This document shows positions 16,192-25,707 of a stretch of DNA of 64,000 nt, piece after piece. The stretch comes from CAVTOA01 sp963736285. GTDB taxonomy: Bacteria > Actinomycetota > Actinomycetes > Mycobacteriales > QHCE01. Under the pieces are notes generated by a model that saw only the letters and a list, made by a program, of their open reading frames with translations, was not told where the DNA came from and ran no database searches. The stretch spans positions 1,433,831-1,497,830 of the forward strand of contig CAVTOA010000003.1 in the NCBI GenBank assembly GCA_963736285.1, read 5' to 3'. Each line of letters starts with the position of its first letter. Positions within the stretch are counted from its first letter, which is position 1. Position numbers and translations under genes: made by a program.

Positions 16192-19100
16192 TTAGTGGCC
16201 GGGCCGGACAAACGGGAACGCGATCGTGTCTCTCATAGAGACGCCCATGAGCAGCATGATCAGTCGATCGATGCCCAGGCCAATGCCGCCAGTGGGCGGC
16301 GCTCCGTATTCCATCGCGAGAAGAAAGTCTTCGTCGAGTTCCATGGCTTCTGGATCACCGCCGGCAGCGAGCAGTGATTGCTCGGTGAGCCGGCGCCGCT
16401 GTTCAACGGGGTCGGTGAGTTCGGAGTACCCGGTTCCCAGCTCCATGCCAAAAGCGACCAGATCCCACCGTTCGGCTAATCGGGGATCGTTCCGGTGTTC
16501 CCGGGTAAGTGGCGACACTTCGACGGGAAAGTCGGTGTAAAATGTCGGCTGCACCGTCCGTTCCTCGACCAGCCGTTCATATAGCTCTAACACCACCGCA
16601 CCTCTACTCCACGTAGGACGCATGGCGACGTTGCACTTTTTGGCTAGATCCAGCAACTCTGCTCTGCTGGTGTCAGCGTTCACCTGCTGGCCGGTCGCGT
16701 GCGCTATCGCCTCGTGGACGGGCACTACCGGCCAGTCGCCGGCTATATCGATGTCGGTGACTCCACTCGGCTGTTTCCCGGGAATGTCATGAGTGGTCTT
16801 TGCGCCAGCACGTCGTCGAAGGATCGGCGCGCCGTGCACACCCACGGCAGCCCGCTGGATGAGCTTCTGCACGAGTGCTCGCATAGTGCCGTAGTCGGCG
16901 TATGCCTGGTACGCCTCCAACATGGTGAACTCGGGACTGTGCTTATAGGACACCCCTTCGTTACGAAAGTCTTTGCCGATCTCAAAAACCCGGTCGATGC
17001 CGCCGACGCAGAGCCGCTTCAAATACAGTTCAGGGGCGATGCGCAGATACAAGCGAGTGTCGTAGGCGTGGGAGTGCGTGGTGAACGGACGAGCGTTGGC
17101 GCCACCGTGCACGTTTTGGAGAATGGGGGTCTCCACTTCCAGGAATCCCTGCTCTACCAACGAACTACGCAGACTCCGCACGGCGGCACCGCGTGCGCGT
17201 AGTACGGTTTGCGCGTCGGCGTGGGTGATCAAGTCCAGGTAGCGCATCCGCACCCGTGCCTCGGGATCGGTGAGCCCGTGACGCTTATTCGGCAGGGGTC
17301 GCAAGGCTTTCCCCGTCATCTGCCAGCTGTGGACCAGGATCGAGAGCTCGCCTCGTTTGCTCGTCACTACCTGTCCGGACACTCCTATGTGGTCACCAAT
17401 GTCCACAGTGGATCTCCAGCTGGCGAGTGCGGTGTGGCCTAGCTTTTCCTCGTCGAGAATGAGCTGTAGGTCTCCGGACCAATCTCGGATGGTGGCAAAG
17501 CACAGTCGTCCGTGATCTCGCAGCAGCATCACTCTGCCGGCTAATTCGACGACGTCGTCGGTCCGCGTGTCTGGGGCGAGCCCTTCATGGGTGGTGCGCA
17601 CCGCGGCGCAGTTGTGGCGCACGTGTAGCCCTACCGGATAGGGGTCGATGCCGCTTGCACGTAACCGCGTTTGTTTAGCGAGTCGCACCCGGACCTGCTC
17701 AGGTGCGGTGTCCCAATAAGACTTCGCGGACTGGGCGGCCTTCGACGGTTTTGCTTTTCCCGCAACCAGCGCGGCTGGGGACGTCACGTGCGAGGAGGAG
17801 CTAACCATGACCGGGGTGTGGTCCTCGGGTTCTACCGCGCTCGCCCGTCGTCGACCCCAGCCGCGACGAAACAAAGTAGACAGACTGGGCGCGGCCAAGA
17901 ACCCCTCGGCTATGGCAGAAGCGATTCCGACCTTCACAATGTCGCGAGTGTTGCCAAAGCACAGGAATCGTGGCTCCCAATCCGGCCGATATTTAGCATT
18001 TGACCGGTAGAGCGACTCGATCTGCCACCACCGGGAGAAGAACAGCAGTAGCCCGCGCCAAGCCCGAAGAATGGGGCCGGCGCCAATGCGAGCGCCTTCT
18101 TCCAAAGCCGAACGGAACACGGCAAAGTTAAGCGAGACCCGCTCGACACCCAGTGCGGGCGCTTGTCGCATGAGAGCGGCGATCATGAACTCCATCAGTC
18201 CGTTATCAGACGCTCTGTCTCGCCGCATCAAGTCCAGTGAAAGCCCGTTTGCGCCCCAAGGAACGAAGGACAGCACCGCTGCTTCCGTTCCATCTGCCCG
18301 CAGTGCTTCTACCAGCATGCAATCGCCGTCGCGAGAGTCGCCTAGGCGGTTGAGTGCCATGGAGAAGCCACGTTCTGTCTCGGTGTCTCGCCATTGTTCG
18401 GCCCGCCGAATGATCTCCACCATCTCGGCGACCGGGATACGGGAATGACGACGAATGCGCGCGGTGTAGCCGGCTCGTTCAACCCTGGTGATGGCTTGGC
18501 GGACGGTGCGCATTTCGCGCCCTTCCACGGTGAACCTGTCGGTGTAGACAATCGCCTCGTCGCCGAGCTGAAGTGCCCGTAGTCCCGCGCGAGCATAGGC
18601 GCGGGCGCCTTCCTCGCTGGCGCCCATGACGGCCGGAGTCCAGGCATATTCTCGCGCCAGCCGCAGCCATTCCGCGATCGCTGGCCCCCACGCCTCCGGG
18701 TTGCCGATGGGATCGGCGCTGGCGAGGGTCACGCCACCGACAACTCGATACGTCACTGCGGCTTTGCCACTGGGGGAAAAGACCGCCAGTTTGTCCCGGC
18801 GGGTGCCGAAGTACCCCAATGAATCGCGAGCGCCTTCGTGCGCCAATAGCCCACGGATTTTCTGTTCGGCGTCGGCCGGCAGCACCGCAGCGGCCCGCTG
18901 TGATCGGAACAGCACCATGAGTGCCGTCAAAAGCGCCATAGCGCCAAACAACCCCAGCAACAGGGCGATCCAGCCCGGAGCAAGCCCTCGACGACTGATA
19001 TCAAAGAGGACCGCGCCACCCAAGACTTTCTCCACTGTCCAACTCAGACGGTGAGATGCGCCATGCAATGTTCCTGGGCTGAGGGTGACTAGGAAGTATC

Positions 19101-19659
19101 CGGCCGTAATTCCCAGTACTACCAAGCCAATGAGAGTGACGATCGCCTTCCACAGACTCGCCCGTTGCACCCGCGCGTAGAACTCTCTGCGAGCCGCGAC
19201 AAGGAGCGTCAGAGTGGCGCTTTGCAATATGAGGTTGACGACGACCGCGGTGGTGTAGGTGATAATCGCTCGGGACGGTGTCTCTGGGGGTAGCGGCCGG
19301 GCGATAAGCAGCAGTACCACGTCGCTGAGAATGTCGAGAGTGAAAAACACTGCGACAAGCACGAATGCGATCCGTTTCCGCCGGGCGAGCGCACCGGCGA
19401 GCACGGCTAAGAACGCGACATAGCCCACGTTGGCCGAGGCGGGGATAAAAAGTGTTTCCACGATCAACCCGAAGCGTTGCAGCTGGGGGCGCCACGTGGA
19501 GACGATGGCGCCCAACAAGCAGAGCGCGGCCACCACGACGAAAGCCCTCGCCAACAAACTCGGCACGTGTGAGCGGAGTCGTAGCCAGCGGCTGTCTGGC
19601 GCATTTGAGTTGCTCTCGGCATCGCCGCGTTGTTGAGCGTTGGTCCTTGATGTCGTCAC
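16192..19659 (-). CDS. lysX: LysX: lysylphosphatidylglycerol synthase fused to lysyl-tRNA synthetase
   Basis: 1155 residues, close to M. tuberculosis LysX. It charges tRNA-Lys and transfers lysine to phosphatidylglycerol, lowering membrane negative charge and raising resistance to cationic peptides. The N-terminal 1-260 holds six or more membrane helices, 270-580 the DUF2156/MprF catalytic fold (GANGLSLDLMRRD), and about 620-1155 a class II LysRS with an OB fold, motif 2 (FEIGKDFRNEGVSYKHSPEF) and motif 3 (GGIGLGIDRLIMLLMG). GTG at 19659 is preceded by GGAGG with 4 bases' spacing. Confidence 0.96.
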   Translation of the reverse strand: MTTSRTNAQQRGDAESNSNAPDSRWLRLRSHVPSLLARAFVVVAALCLLGAIVSTWRPQLQRFGLIVETLFIPASANVGYVAFLAVLAGALARRKRIAFVLVAVFFTLDILSDVVLLLIARPLPPETPSRAIITYTTAVVVNLILQSATLTLLVAARREFYARVQRASLWKAIVTLIGLVVLGITAGYFLVTLSPGTLHGASHRLSWTVEKVLGGAVLFDISRRGLAPGWIALLLGLFGAMALLTALMVLFRSQRAAAVLPADAEQKIRGLLAHEGARDSLGYFGTRRDKLAVFSPSGKAAVTYRVVGGVTLASADPIGNPEAWGPAIAEWLRLAREYAWTPAVMGASEEGARAYARAGLRALQLGDEAIVYTDRFTVEGREMRTVRQAITRVERAGYTARIRRHSRIPVAEMVEIIRRAEQWRDTETERGFSMALNRLGDSRDGDCMLVEALRADGTEAAVLSFVPWGANGLSLDLMRRDRASDNGLMEFMIAALMRQAPALGVERVSLNFAVFRSALEEGARIGAGPILRAWRGLLLFFSRWWQIESLYRSNAKYRPDWEPRFLCFGNTRDIVKVGIASAIAEGFLAAPSLSTLFRRGWGRRRASAVEPEDHTPVMVSSSSHVTSPAALVAGKAKPSKAAQSAKSYWDTAPEQVRVRLAKQTRLRASGIDPYPVGLHVRHNCAAVRTTHEGLAPDTRTDDVVELAGRVMLLRDHGRLCFATIRDWSGDLQLILDEEKLGHTALASWRSTVDIGDHIGVSGQVVTSKRGELSILVHSWQMTGKALRPLPNKRHGLTDPEARVRMRYLDLITHADAQTVLRARGAAVRSLRSSLVEQGFLEVETPILQNVHGGANARPFTTHSHAYDTRLYLRIAPELYLKRLCVGGIDRVFEIGKDFRNEGVSYKHSPEFTMLEAYQAYADYGTMRALVQKLIQRAAVGVHGAPILRRRAGAKTTHDIPGKQPSGVTDIDIAGDWPVVPVHEAIAHATGQQVNADTSRAELLDLAKKCNVAMRPTWSRGAVVLELYERLVEERTVQPTFYTDFPVEVSPLTREHRNDPRLAERWDLVAFGMELGTGYSELTDPVEQRRRLTEQSLLAAGGDPEAMELDEDFLLAMEYGAPPTGGIGLGIDRLIMLLMGVSMRDTIAFPFVRPGH

Positions 19660-19781
19660 GCTGCCTCCGTTGCCTTTCTATATCCACAATTTCACGGAGG
19701 TTTGTCGGCGGATGCGGGCAGGGCGGACATATCGGGGCTCGTGCGGCGTGCTTCTTGTCTCCATGTCGCAGGGCACAGGGC

Positions 19782-20750
19782 TTATCCGCTGGACATGCCG
19801 GCTAGCTCGTCCAGCCCACGCCACAGTTCTTGCTCTCGCTCTGGGCTATACGACTCTGGTGAAGACCGCTCGGGCTTTCCCAGATTGAGGTAACCTCCGG
19901 AATCCGCCGGCGTTGGTCCAGTGATGACCTTTGCCAGTTTTTCGCCAGCCGACGTGGCGCTGTTGACGGCAGGCAGAAACCGCAGCAAGGGAACCACGGT
20001 GCGCCACAGCCATCGGATCGGTGTCGACGCGTGACGTGCGATGCCGGTGCCCGGGACCATCCCGGGATGGAACGAATACACATCGACGCCGGCCGGCGCA
20101 AGGCGGGCAAACTGATGCGTCAAATAAATCAGCGCCAACTTGCTGACGGTATAAGCGTGGTACCCAGAGCGGACATGGTGATCGGCGGGGCCGCCCGTGG
20201 TCGGGTACGCCATCGCGTCCAGCCCGCTCCAATGTGGAGCGGGCAAGACCCCAAAATTGTGCCGGAAATTGCCCCAATGCGTCGAACTAGTGACTAGCAC
20301 CACGCGGGCCGGCGGGACGAGCTGGCTCATGAGCTGCCGAAGCAGAAGGTAATGTCCGAGAACGTTCACGCCGAATGTCAGCTCAAAGCCGTCCACGGTT
20401 GTTGTGTGTGCACCTACGAGTTGCACCCCGGCATTGGCGATAATGCCGTGCAGAACGGGGATAGCGCGGGTGGTTAAGGCGCGAGAAAGGCGCTCGACGG
20501 CGGATCGGACACTCGTCAACGAGGCTAAATCACACTCCACAGTAGACACGTGTGGATTTCCGGTGGCCTGGATGAGCCGATGTGCCAGTGCGGATTGGCC
20601 GTCTGTCGAGAGTGGATCGTCGCGGAGTGCCAACACGACATGGAGCGTCGGGTCTTGACGCAATAGGGCCACCGCAGTGGCAAATCCGACGCCGCGACTA
20701 GCTCCAGTGAGCACGACGGAACGCGTCGCGGCGGTGACCTTTAGATCCAT
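19782..20750 (-). CDS. Short-chain dehydrogenase/reductase, retinol dehydrogenase/light-dependent reductase-like
   Basis: 322 residues. VVLTGASRGVGFATAVALL is the NAD(P) site, IIANAGVQLV the NNAG-type motif, VTSST a Ser strand, and SGYHAYTVSKLALIYL the catalytic Tyr-x3-Lys. FHPGMVPGTGI is typical of the WW-oxidoreductase/protochlorophyllide-reductase-like subgroup. ATG 20750 lies inside the end of corA (10-base overlap), so it is translated from the corA transcript. Substrate unknown. Confidence 0.9.
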   Translation of the reverse strand: MDLKVTAATRSVVLTGASRGVGFATAVALLRQDPTLHVVLALRDDPLSTDGQSALAHRLIQATGNPHVSTVECDLASLTSVRSAVERLSRALTTRAIPVLHGIIANAGVQLVGAHTTTVDGFELTFGVNVLGHYLLLRQLMSQLVPPARVVLVTSSTHWGNFRHNFGVLPAPHWSGLDAMAYPTTGGPADHHVRSGYHAYTVSKLALIYLTHQFARLAPAGVDVYSFHPGMVPGTGIARHASTPIRWLWRTVVPLLRFLPAVNSATSAGEKLAKVITGPTPADSGGYLNLGKPERSSPESYSPEREQELWRGLDELAGMSSG

Positions 20751-21814
20751 TTTCTTGCTCGAAACACCACATACAAAATCACGGAGACGGCCAGCATAGA
20801 CAGCACGGCAAGGGGATAACCAAGTGTCCAATGTAGTTCCGGCATGTGGTCGAAGTTCATGCCGTAAATGGTTCCCACCAATGTGGGCGCAAACAAGATC
20901 GCCGCCCACGCCGATATCCGCCGCACGCCTTCGTTTTGCCGCAGACTGGTCTCGGTCAAGGTCTTCATCTCCTCGTTTTGTCGTTGACCGACCAAAGCGG
21001 CGTTGACCGTCAAAATGTTTTGTAGCAACTGCCGGAACGCCTCTGCGTGCTCGACAACCCGGGTGACGTGGTCCGCCACATCGCGCAAATACTGCTGCAG
21101 TTCGGGGTCTATCCCGTATTTAGCAAAGCCAGCGATCAGTGAATTAAGAATGTCGGTGAGCGGAGTGGTTGCTCGCTGAAATTCAATTATTTGCCTTGAC
21201 AGGCTGTAGATGCGTTTGGAGACGCCAGGATCTGCTTGAAAAACTTCGCTTTCAATTTCGTCAATATCGTTTTGCAGCCCGGTAATTACTGGACTGTAGC
21301 CGTCGACTACTTCGTCCAAAATCGCATAGAGGACCGCTTCCGGTCCGCGTGCCAGGAGATCGGGATTTGCCTCCATGCGTCGGCGAACCCGAGCGAGGTT
21401 GGGGCTGTCTCCGTGTCGCACTGTCACCACAAAATCGCGGCCAACAAATAGGTGTACCTCGCTGAACTCCACTCGTTCCGCCGCATCGAGGTAGCGGGCC
21501 GGGCGCAGTACCACGAATAATGTGGAGCCGTACCGCTCAAGCTTGGCCCGTTGGTGCGCGTGCACCGCGTCTTCTACCGCAAGTTGATGCAGATTGAACT
21601 CTGTGGTGAGTACCGACAATTCCGCGTCGGTCGGGTCCACCAAGCCGATCCATGCCAGCGAGGACAAGCTCACGGAGTCCGCCGGTGCGGCCGCGCCTTG
21701 CTGTCGGTGCTCTTGGAGTACGCGGATGGTTTGATCTAATGACTCTGGCGCGGCGACTCTGCGCCCGCCCGAATACACCGCATTATCGACGACGCTCATT
21801 GTTGTCGCGCCCAT
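20741..21814 (-). CDS. corA: CorA-type Mg2+/Co2+ transporter
   Basis: 357 residues. Cytoplasmic alpha/beta domain (residues 1-230), long pore helix, then two C-terminal membrane helices. The family signature Y-G-M-N-F is present (TLVGTIYGMNFDHMPELHW near residue 318), and the end RARKWI is the usual basic tail. The start could be ATG 21814 or the in-frame ATG 21799 (MSVVDNAVY). The gene leads a two-gene unit with the SDR. Confidence 0.95.
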   Translation of the reverse strand: MGATTMSVVDNAVYSGGRRVAAPESLDQTIRVLQEHRQQGAAAPADSVSLSSLAWIGLVDPTDAELSVLTTEFNLHQLAVEDAVHAHQRAKLERYGSTLFVVLRPARYLDAAERVEFSEVHLFVGRDFVVTVRHGDSPNLARVRRRMEANPDLLARGPEAVLYAILDEVVDGYSPVITGLQNDIDEIESEVFQADPGVSKRIYSLSRQIIEFQRATTPLTDILNSLIAGFAKYGIDPELQQYLRDVADHVTRVVEHAEAFRQLLQNILTVNAALVGQRQNEEMKTLTETSLRQNEGVRRISAWAAILFAPTLVGTIYGMNFDHMPELHWTLGYPLAVLSMLAVSVILYVVFRARKWI

Positions 21815-21955
21815 TTCGTGATGGTTGTCCCCATGTTTATTTGCGTTTGATAACGCATATCACTGGGAGCGTCGCATAGACCTTTACTCATTACTAAGGT
21901 GGCCGTGACTGAATTCGTAAGCGTTTCGAGTTTCGGTGCGGCAGGGGAGGCGAAA

Positions 21956-22549
21956 ATGCCGAAAAAACATTTTATGTGGCGCGTCTTAGGTGGGCTGGGA
22001 GCCCTGGCGCTGGTGACTGCGATGGCGGCATGCACGCACGACAGTAACCAGGCTAATCATCACAAAGCAAACCATTCACCCGGAAAGTCTGCCACCACCC
22101 CGGCCTCCAGCGGGTCCTCGTCAGGCTCCACCTGCCGCGCGAAAGACGTTGATCTTGCGCTGGGCCGGGTAGATTCTGGCGCCGGCCAACGGTCAGCTCC
22201 GCTGCGGATAACCGCACATGACGGGGTCAGCTGCACCATGAACGGCTACCCCAGCGAGCTGGTGTTTTTGGCCAAAGACGGCTCGCCTATGCCGACACAA
22301 CCCACGCAATTCGCCGACAGTCCGATCGAGACAGTCACGGTGCGGCCAGACCACCCGGCGCACATCTCGTTGCACTGGGTCGGCATACCCGCCGGTGACG
22401 ATTCCGCTGATCAGTCAGCTCCGTATCTACTCAAGCTCAAGCTGCCCGGTGCGGCTGACTCGAGCACGGTGCGGTGGAGCGGCGGTCAGGCATTTCAAAA
22501 TGGCTCGCTGGAGTACAAAGCGGTCGCTGCTGGGAGCGACGAGAGCTAG
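21956..22549 (+). CDS. DUF4232-type secreted lipoprotein
   Basis: 197 residues. Signal peptide with lipobox VTAMAAC (Cys near residue 23), then a Ser/Thr/His-rich linker, then a domain starting CRAKDVDLALGRVDSGAG and containing VSCTMNGYPSELVFL, the pattern of DUF4232 beta proteins. Two remaining Cys may form a disulfide. It is exported and lipid-anchored; function unknown. ATG 21956 follows GGGGAGG. Convergent with the next gene; an 8-bp hairpin (GCTAGCCC/GGGCTAGC) spans the junction. Confidence 0.87.
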   Translation: MPKKHFMWRVLGGLGALALVTAMAACTHDSNQANHHKANHSPGKSATTPASSGSSSGSTCRAKDVDLALGRVDSGAGQRSAPLRITAHDGVSCTMNGYPSELVFLAKDGSPMPTQPTQFADSPIETVTVRPDHPAHISLHWVGIPAGDDSADQSAPYLLKLKLPGAADSSTVRWSGGQAFQNGSLEYKAVAAGSDES

Positions 22550-22575
22550 CCCAGCCCAGTCCAATGAGTACCGGG

Positions 22576-23955
22576 CTAGCCAGCTCCGTGGCCGAGTAGG
22601 TGTCTCAGCGCCACGTGCAGTGTGGAATGGCGAAATTGATAGCCCAGATCCAAGGCCGCGTCGGGAACAGCGCGCTGGCTGGCGAGCACGAACTGCTCAG
22701 TTGCCTCGCCGCCAAATATCAGTTTGAGCGCCCACTCGGGTGCCGGAATCGCGCTAGGTCGATGCAACACGTGCCCCAGCGTGCGGGCGTAGTCCCGACT
22801 GGACACGGGATACGGCGCGGTGCCGTTGATAGGCCCGTGTGCGGACGGGGTAGCGAGCGCCCAGTGGTACAGCCCGACGATGTCGTCCAACGAAATCCAA
22901 CTCTGCCACTGGGTGCCACTCCCTAGCGGGCCGCCACCACCGAGCAAAAAGAGGGGTAGTTGTGGACGGAGCGCGCCGCCAGCTGGGGTTTGTACCACGC
23001 CCGTGCGGATGTGCGCGACCCGGACTCCGGCGGCTGAGGCTGGGTCGGTTGCCGCTTCCCAGTCGCGGACCACCTCGGCGAGGAATCCAGAGCCTGAAGG
23101 TGAGTCCTCGGTGAGGATCTCCGAGCCGTGATGTGGCCCGTAGTAGCCAATCGCCGAGGCCGTGATGAGCGTCCGGGGTCCGTCTTTAGCTGCCAGCGCC
23201 GCAAGCGTTTTGGCGATCAGCCGTGTCCCAGTGATTCGACTGTCACGAACGGCTTGCTTATGTGACTCGGTGAAGCGTCCCATGATCGGGGTGCCCGCCA
23301 GGTGAATGACCGTGTCGACCTTTTGCAGCGCGCGAGCGTCGATGCTGCCCTGCGATGGGTCCCAGCGAATTTCGTGCGGGCCCCGTGGTTCCCGGCGGAC
23401 CATGCGCACCACCTCGTGCCCACCGGTGGTGAGAAATGCGGAGAGCGCGCTTCCGATAAGCCCACGAGCGCCAGTGATGGCGATCCGCTGTGGTGGCAAT
23501 GCTGCCCGAGTGTGCGCGGATAAGTCTTCTGCGAGCTGGCGGTGCCGGTAGCGAAACATTCGACGCAACCGTGACTCCACTGCTGTGGTACCCAAGCCGT
23601 TCAAGACGCTGAACGGCAGCTCGTATTCCACCTCATCTATGACACGAGTGCCGCCGTCCCCCAGGGATTCGAACGTGTGATCGTGGCTCCATCTACGAAA
23701 GGGCCCGCTTATTTGCACATCGCGAAACTCATGTGGCGGACGGTATTCGCGGTGCTCAGCGATCCAGTGGTATGGCAGCGGTCCTGCCAGTCGAAACACC
23801 GCGCGGGATCCTGGCTCCAAGTTGGGGGCTTCGTGTTCCACCCGCATGAGTTCCCACGGGGGGCTGAGCCGCTGCACGGCTCCGGGCCGATCGTGCCAAG
23901 CGAAGACGTCCTTCAACGGGTTTGGAACGGCGCTTTCCCACCGAAACAGCGGCAT
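22576..23955 (-). CDS. SRPBCC (START-like) domain fused to TIGR01777 NAD-dependent epimerase
   Basis: 459 residues. Residues 1-145 form a SRPBCC/polyketide-cyclase-like ligand domain (ISGPFRRWSHDHTFESL, DEVEYELPFSVLN). From about 153 a Rossmann fold follows (RIAITGARGLIGSALSAFL), with VIHLAGTPIMGRF, ASAIGYYGPHHGSEILTED and a DUF1731-type C-terminus (PEWALKLIFGGEATEQFVLASQRAVP). This two-domain form is known in actinomycetes; substrate unknown. It diverges from another epimerase-like gene across the palindromic repeat at 24012-24130. Confidence 0.92.
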   Translation of the reverse strand: MPLFRWESAVPNPLKDVFAWHDRPGAVQRLSPPWELMRVEHEAPNLEPGSRAVFRLAGPLPYHWIAEHREYRPPHEFRDVQISGPFRRWSHDHTFESLGDGGTRVIDEVEYELPFSVLNGLGTTAVESRLRRMFRYRHRQLAEDLSAHTRAALPPQRIAITGARGLIGSALSAFLTTGGHEVVRMVRREPRGPHEIRWDPSQGSIDARALQKVDTVIHLAGTPIMGRFTESHKQAVRDSRITGTRLIAKTLAALAAKDGPRTLITASAIGYYGPHHGSEILTEDSPSGSGFLAEVVRDWEAATDPASAAGVRVAHIRTGVVQTPAGGALRPQLPLFLLGGGGPLGSGTQWQSWISLDDIVGLYHWALATPSAHGPINGTAPYPVSSRDYARTLGHVLHRPSAIPAPEWALKLIFGGEATEQFVLASQRAVPDAALDLGYQFRHSTLHVALRHLLGHGAG

Positions 23956-24011
23956 GGATATCTACCTCTCGTCGGTAGAGACTTACCCTCCGTGGCGCGA
24001 TGTATGCCGCT

Positions 24012-24130
24012 CCCCTCCTTGTTTGACCGGTCGTTCTGCCGGCGTTTCCCCTTGAATCTGACCGGTCGTGCGGCGCCTTCCTCCGTGACCGGTGAGATTG
24101 CCGGGAAAATCCGGCAATCTCACCGGTCAC
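24012..24130. repeat. REP/BIME-like palindromic repeat, copy A
   Basis: Begins CTCCTTGTTTGACCGGTCGT and ends with a 20-bp perfect inverted repeat (GTGACCGGTGAGATTGCCGG at 24085-24104, its complement at 24111-24130, loop GAAAAT). The leading block and the ACCGGTGAGATT-CCGG motif recur in copy B at 53265-53384, about 29 kb away. Copy A lies in a divergent promoter region. Confidence 0.85.
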
Positions 24131-24208
24131 ACAGAACTGGGTGTCATGCCACGCTGTGCCCAGCGGCGATGGGTTGGTTATCGCTGCCGTATTCCGCAGA
24201 CTGGGCAT

Positions 24209-25678
24209 ATGCGGATACTCGTGACGGGTGCCACCGGCTATATCGGGGGGCGGCTCGTTCCGCGCCTTCTGGACGCTGGACACAGCGTGCGATGCCTGGC
24301 GCGGCATCCCGATCGATTGCGTGACGTTCCCTGGCGTTCCGCAATCGAGGTTGCCTCGGGCGACCTGATGTCGATGGACGGCTTGGCCGAGGCCTGCGCG
24401 GGGATGGATGCGGCCTACTACCTCGTTCACTCGCTGGGGATGGGGGGCGACTTTGAGCAGCGTGACCGGCAAGCGGCCGCCAATTTTGTCGCGGCTGCGC
24501 GAACGTCAGAAGTGCGCCGGCTCGTCTATCTTGGTGGACTCGCTCCCGAGGGCGAGGAGCTCTCGCCACACATGCGTTCCCGTACCCAGGTAGCGAATGA
24601 GCTGTTGAACTCGGGAATCCCGACGATCGTGTTGCGGGCCGCGGTCATTTTGGGGTCTGGCTCCGCGTCATTTGAGATGTTGCGGTATTTGGCGGAGCGC
24701 TTGCCGGCCATGGTCACCCCGCGCTGGGTACGCAACCACATTCAGCCCATCGCGGTGCGGGATGTGCTGCGGTATTTGGTCGCGAGCGTCGAGTTCCCCG
24801 CTGACATGAACCGGGCATTCGACATTGGCGGTCCAGAGACGGTCACCTACGAACAGATGATTCAGGATTACGCCCGTGTGAGTGGTTTGCGGCGCCGGGT
24901 AATCGTGCCGACACCGGTGTTATCACCTGCCCTTTCGAGTCATTGGGTGGGTCTGGTTACACCGGTGCCCAGTGCGATCGCTCGTCCGCTGGTGGAGTCG
25001 TTGCGGCACGAAGCGGTGTGCACAGAGCACGACATCGCGAAGTATGTGCCCGACCCTCCCGAAGGGTTGATTGGTGTCACAAAGGCGATTGAGTTGGCGC
25101 TGCGCCGAATTAGGGATGCCTCGGTGGAGACCCGCTGGTCGTCGGCGTCATGGCCAGGTGCCGCGTCTGACCCCTTGCCGAGCGATCCGTCGTGGGCGGG
25201 TGGCAGCCTCTATGCGGACGAGCGCTCTGCCGAGGTGCGGGCGAGTGCGGCACGGTTGTGGAGAGTCATCGAAAGCATTGGCGGTGAGAACGGCTGGTAT
25301 TCCTGGCCGCTGGGCTGGGCTATCCGTGGTTGGATCGACCGCCTCGTCGGTGGGGTAGGTCTTCGGCGCGGGCGTCGTGATCGAAATCGGTTGCAGGTGG
25401 GGGAGACGCTCGATTTTTGGCGAGTGGAGGAGATCGATCCGGAGCGGTTGCTGCGGTTGCGCGCCGAGATGAAACTTCCTGGACTGGCCTGGTTGGAGTT
25501 GCGAGTAGAACCCATAAACGCCTCTCGATGCCGCTTTACCCAGCGAGCGCTGTTCCATCCGCATGGACTTGCTGGACATGCCTATTGGCGTGCGATCTCG
25601 CCGTTTCATGGGTTGGTTTTTGGCGGCATGTGCCGCAATATCAGCCACGCCGCCGAAGGGGAGGTCGTCCGCGCGTGA
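24209..25678 (+). CDS. NAD(P)-binding epimerase-like domain with DUF2867 C-terminal domain
   Basis: 489 residues. MRILVTGATGYIGGRLVPRL opens a Rossmann fold (NmrA/atypical SDR), with DAAYYLVHSLG and RLVYLGGLAPEGEELSPHM. From about residue 330 a DUF2867 domain (SRPBCC-like) follows: GENGWYSWPLGWAIRGWIDR, VEEIDPERLLRLRAEMKLPG, FHPHGLAGHAYWRAISPFHG. It mirrors the divergent neighbour, which has the same two fold types in reverse order. ATG 24209 begins the fold; ATG 24146 is an alternative. Substrate unknown. Confidence 0.9.
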   Translation: MRILVTGATGYIGGRLVPRLLDAGHSVRCLARHPDRLRDVPWRSAIEVASGDLMSMDGLAEACAGMDAAYYLVHSLGMGGDFEQRDRQAAANFVAAARTSEVRRLVYLGGLAPEGEELSPHMRSRTQVANELLNSGIPTIVLRAAVILGSGSASFEMLRYLAERLPAMVTPRWVRNHIQPIAVRDVLRYLVASVEFPADMNRAFDIGGPETVTYEQMIQDYARVSGLRRRVIVPTPVLSPALSSHWVGLVTPVPSAIARPLVESLRHEAVCTEHDIAKYVPDPPEGLIGVTKAIELALRRIRDASVETRWSSASWPGAASDPLPSDPSWAGGSLYADERSAEVRASAARLWRVIESIGGENGWYSWPLGWAIRGWIDRLVGGVGLRRGRRDRNRLQVGETLDFWRVEEIDPERLLRLRAEMKLPGLAWLELRVEPINASRCRFTQRALFHPHGLAGHAYWRAISPFHGLVFGGMCRNISHAAEGEVVRA

Positions 25679-25707
25679 TCATGCCGGTCGGTGTGGAGTA
25701 CCGCGGA

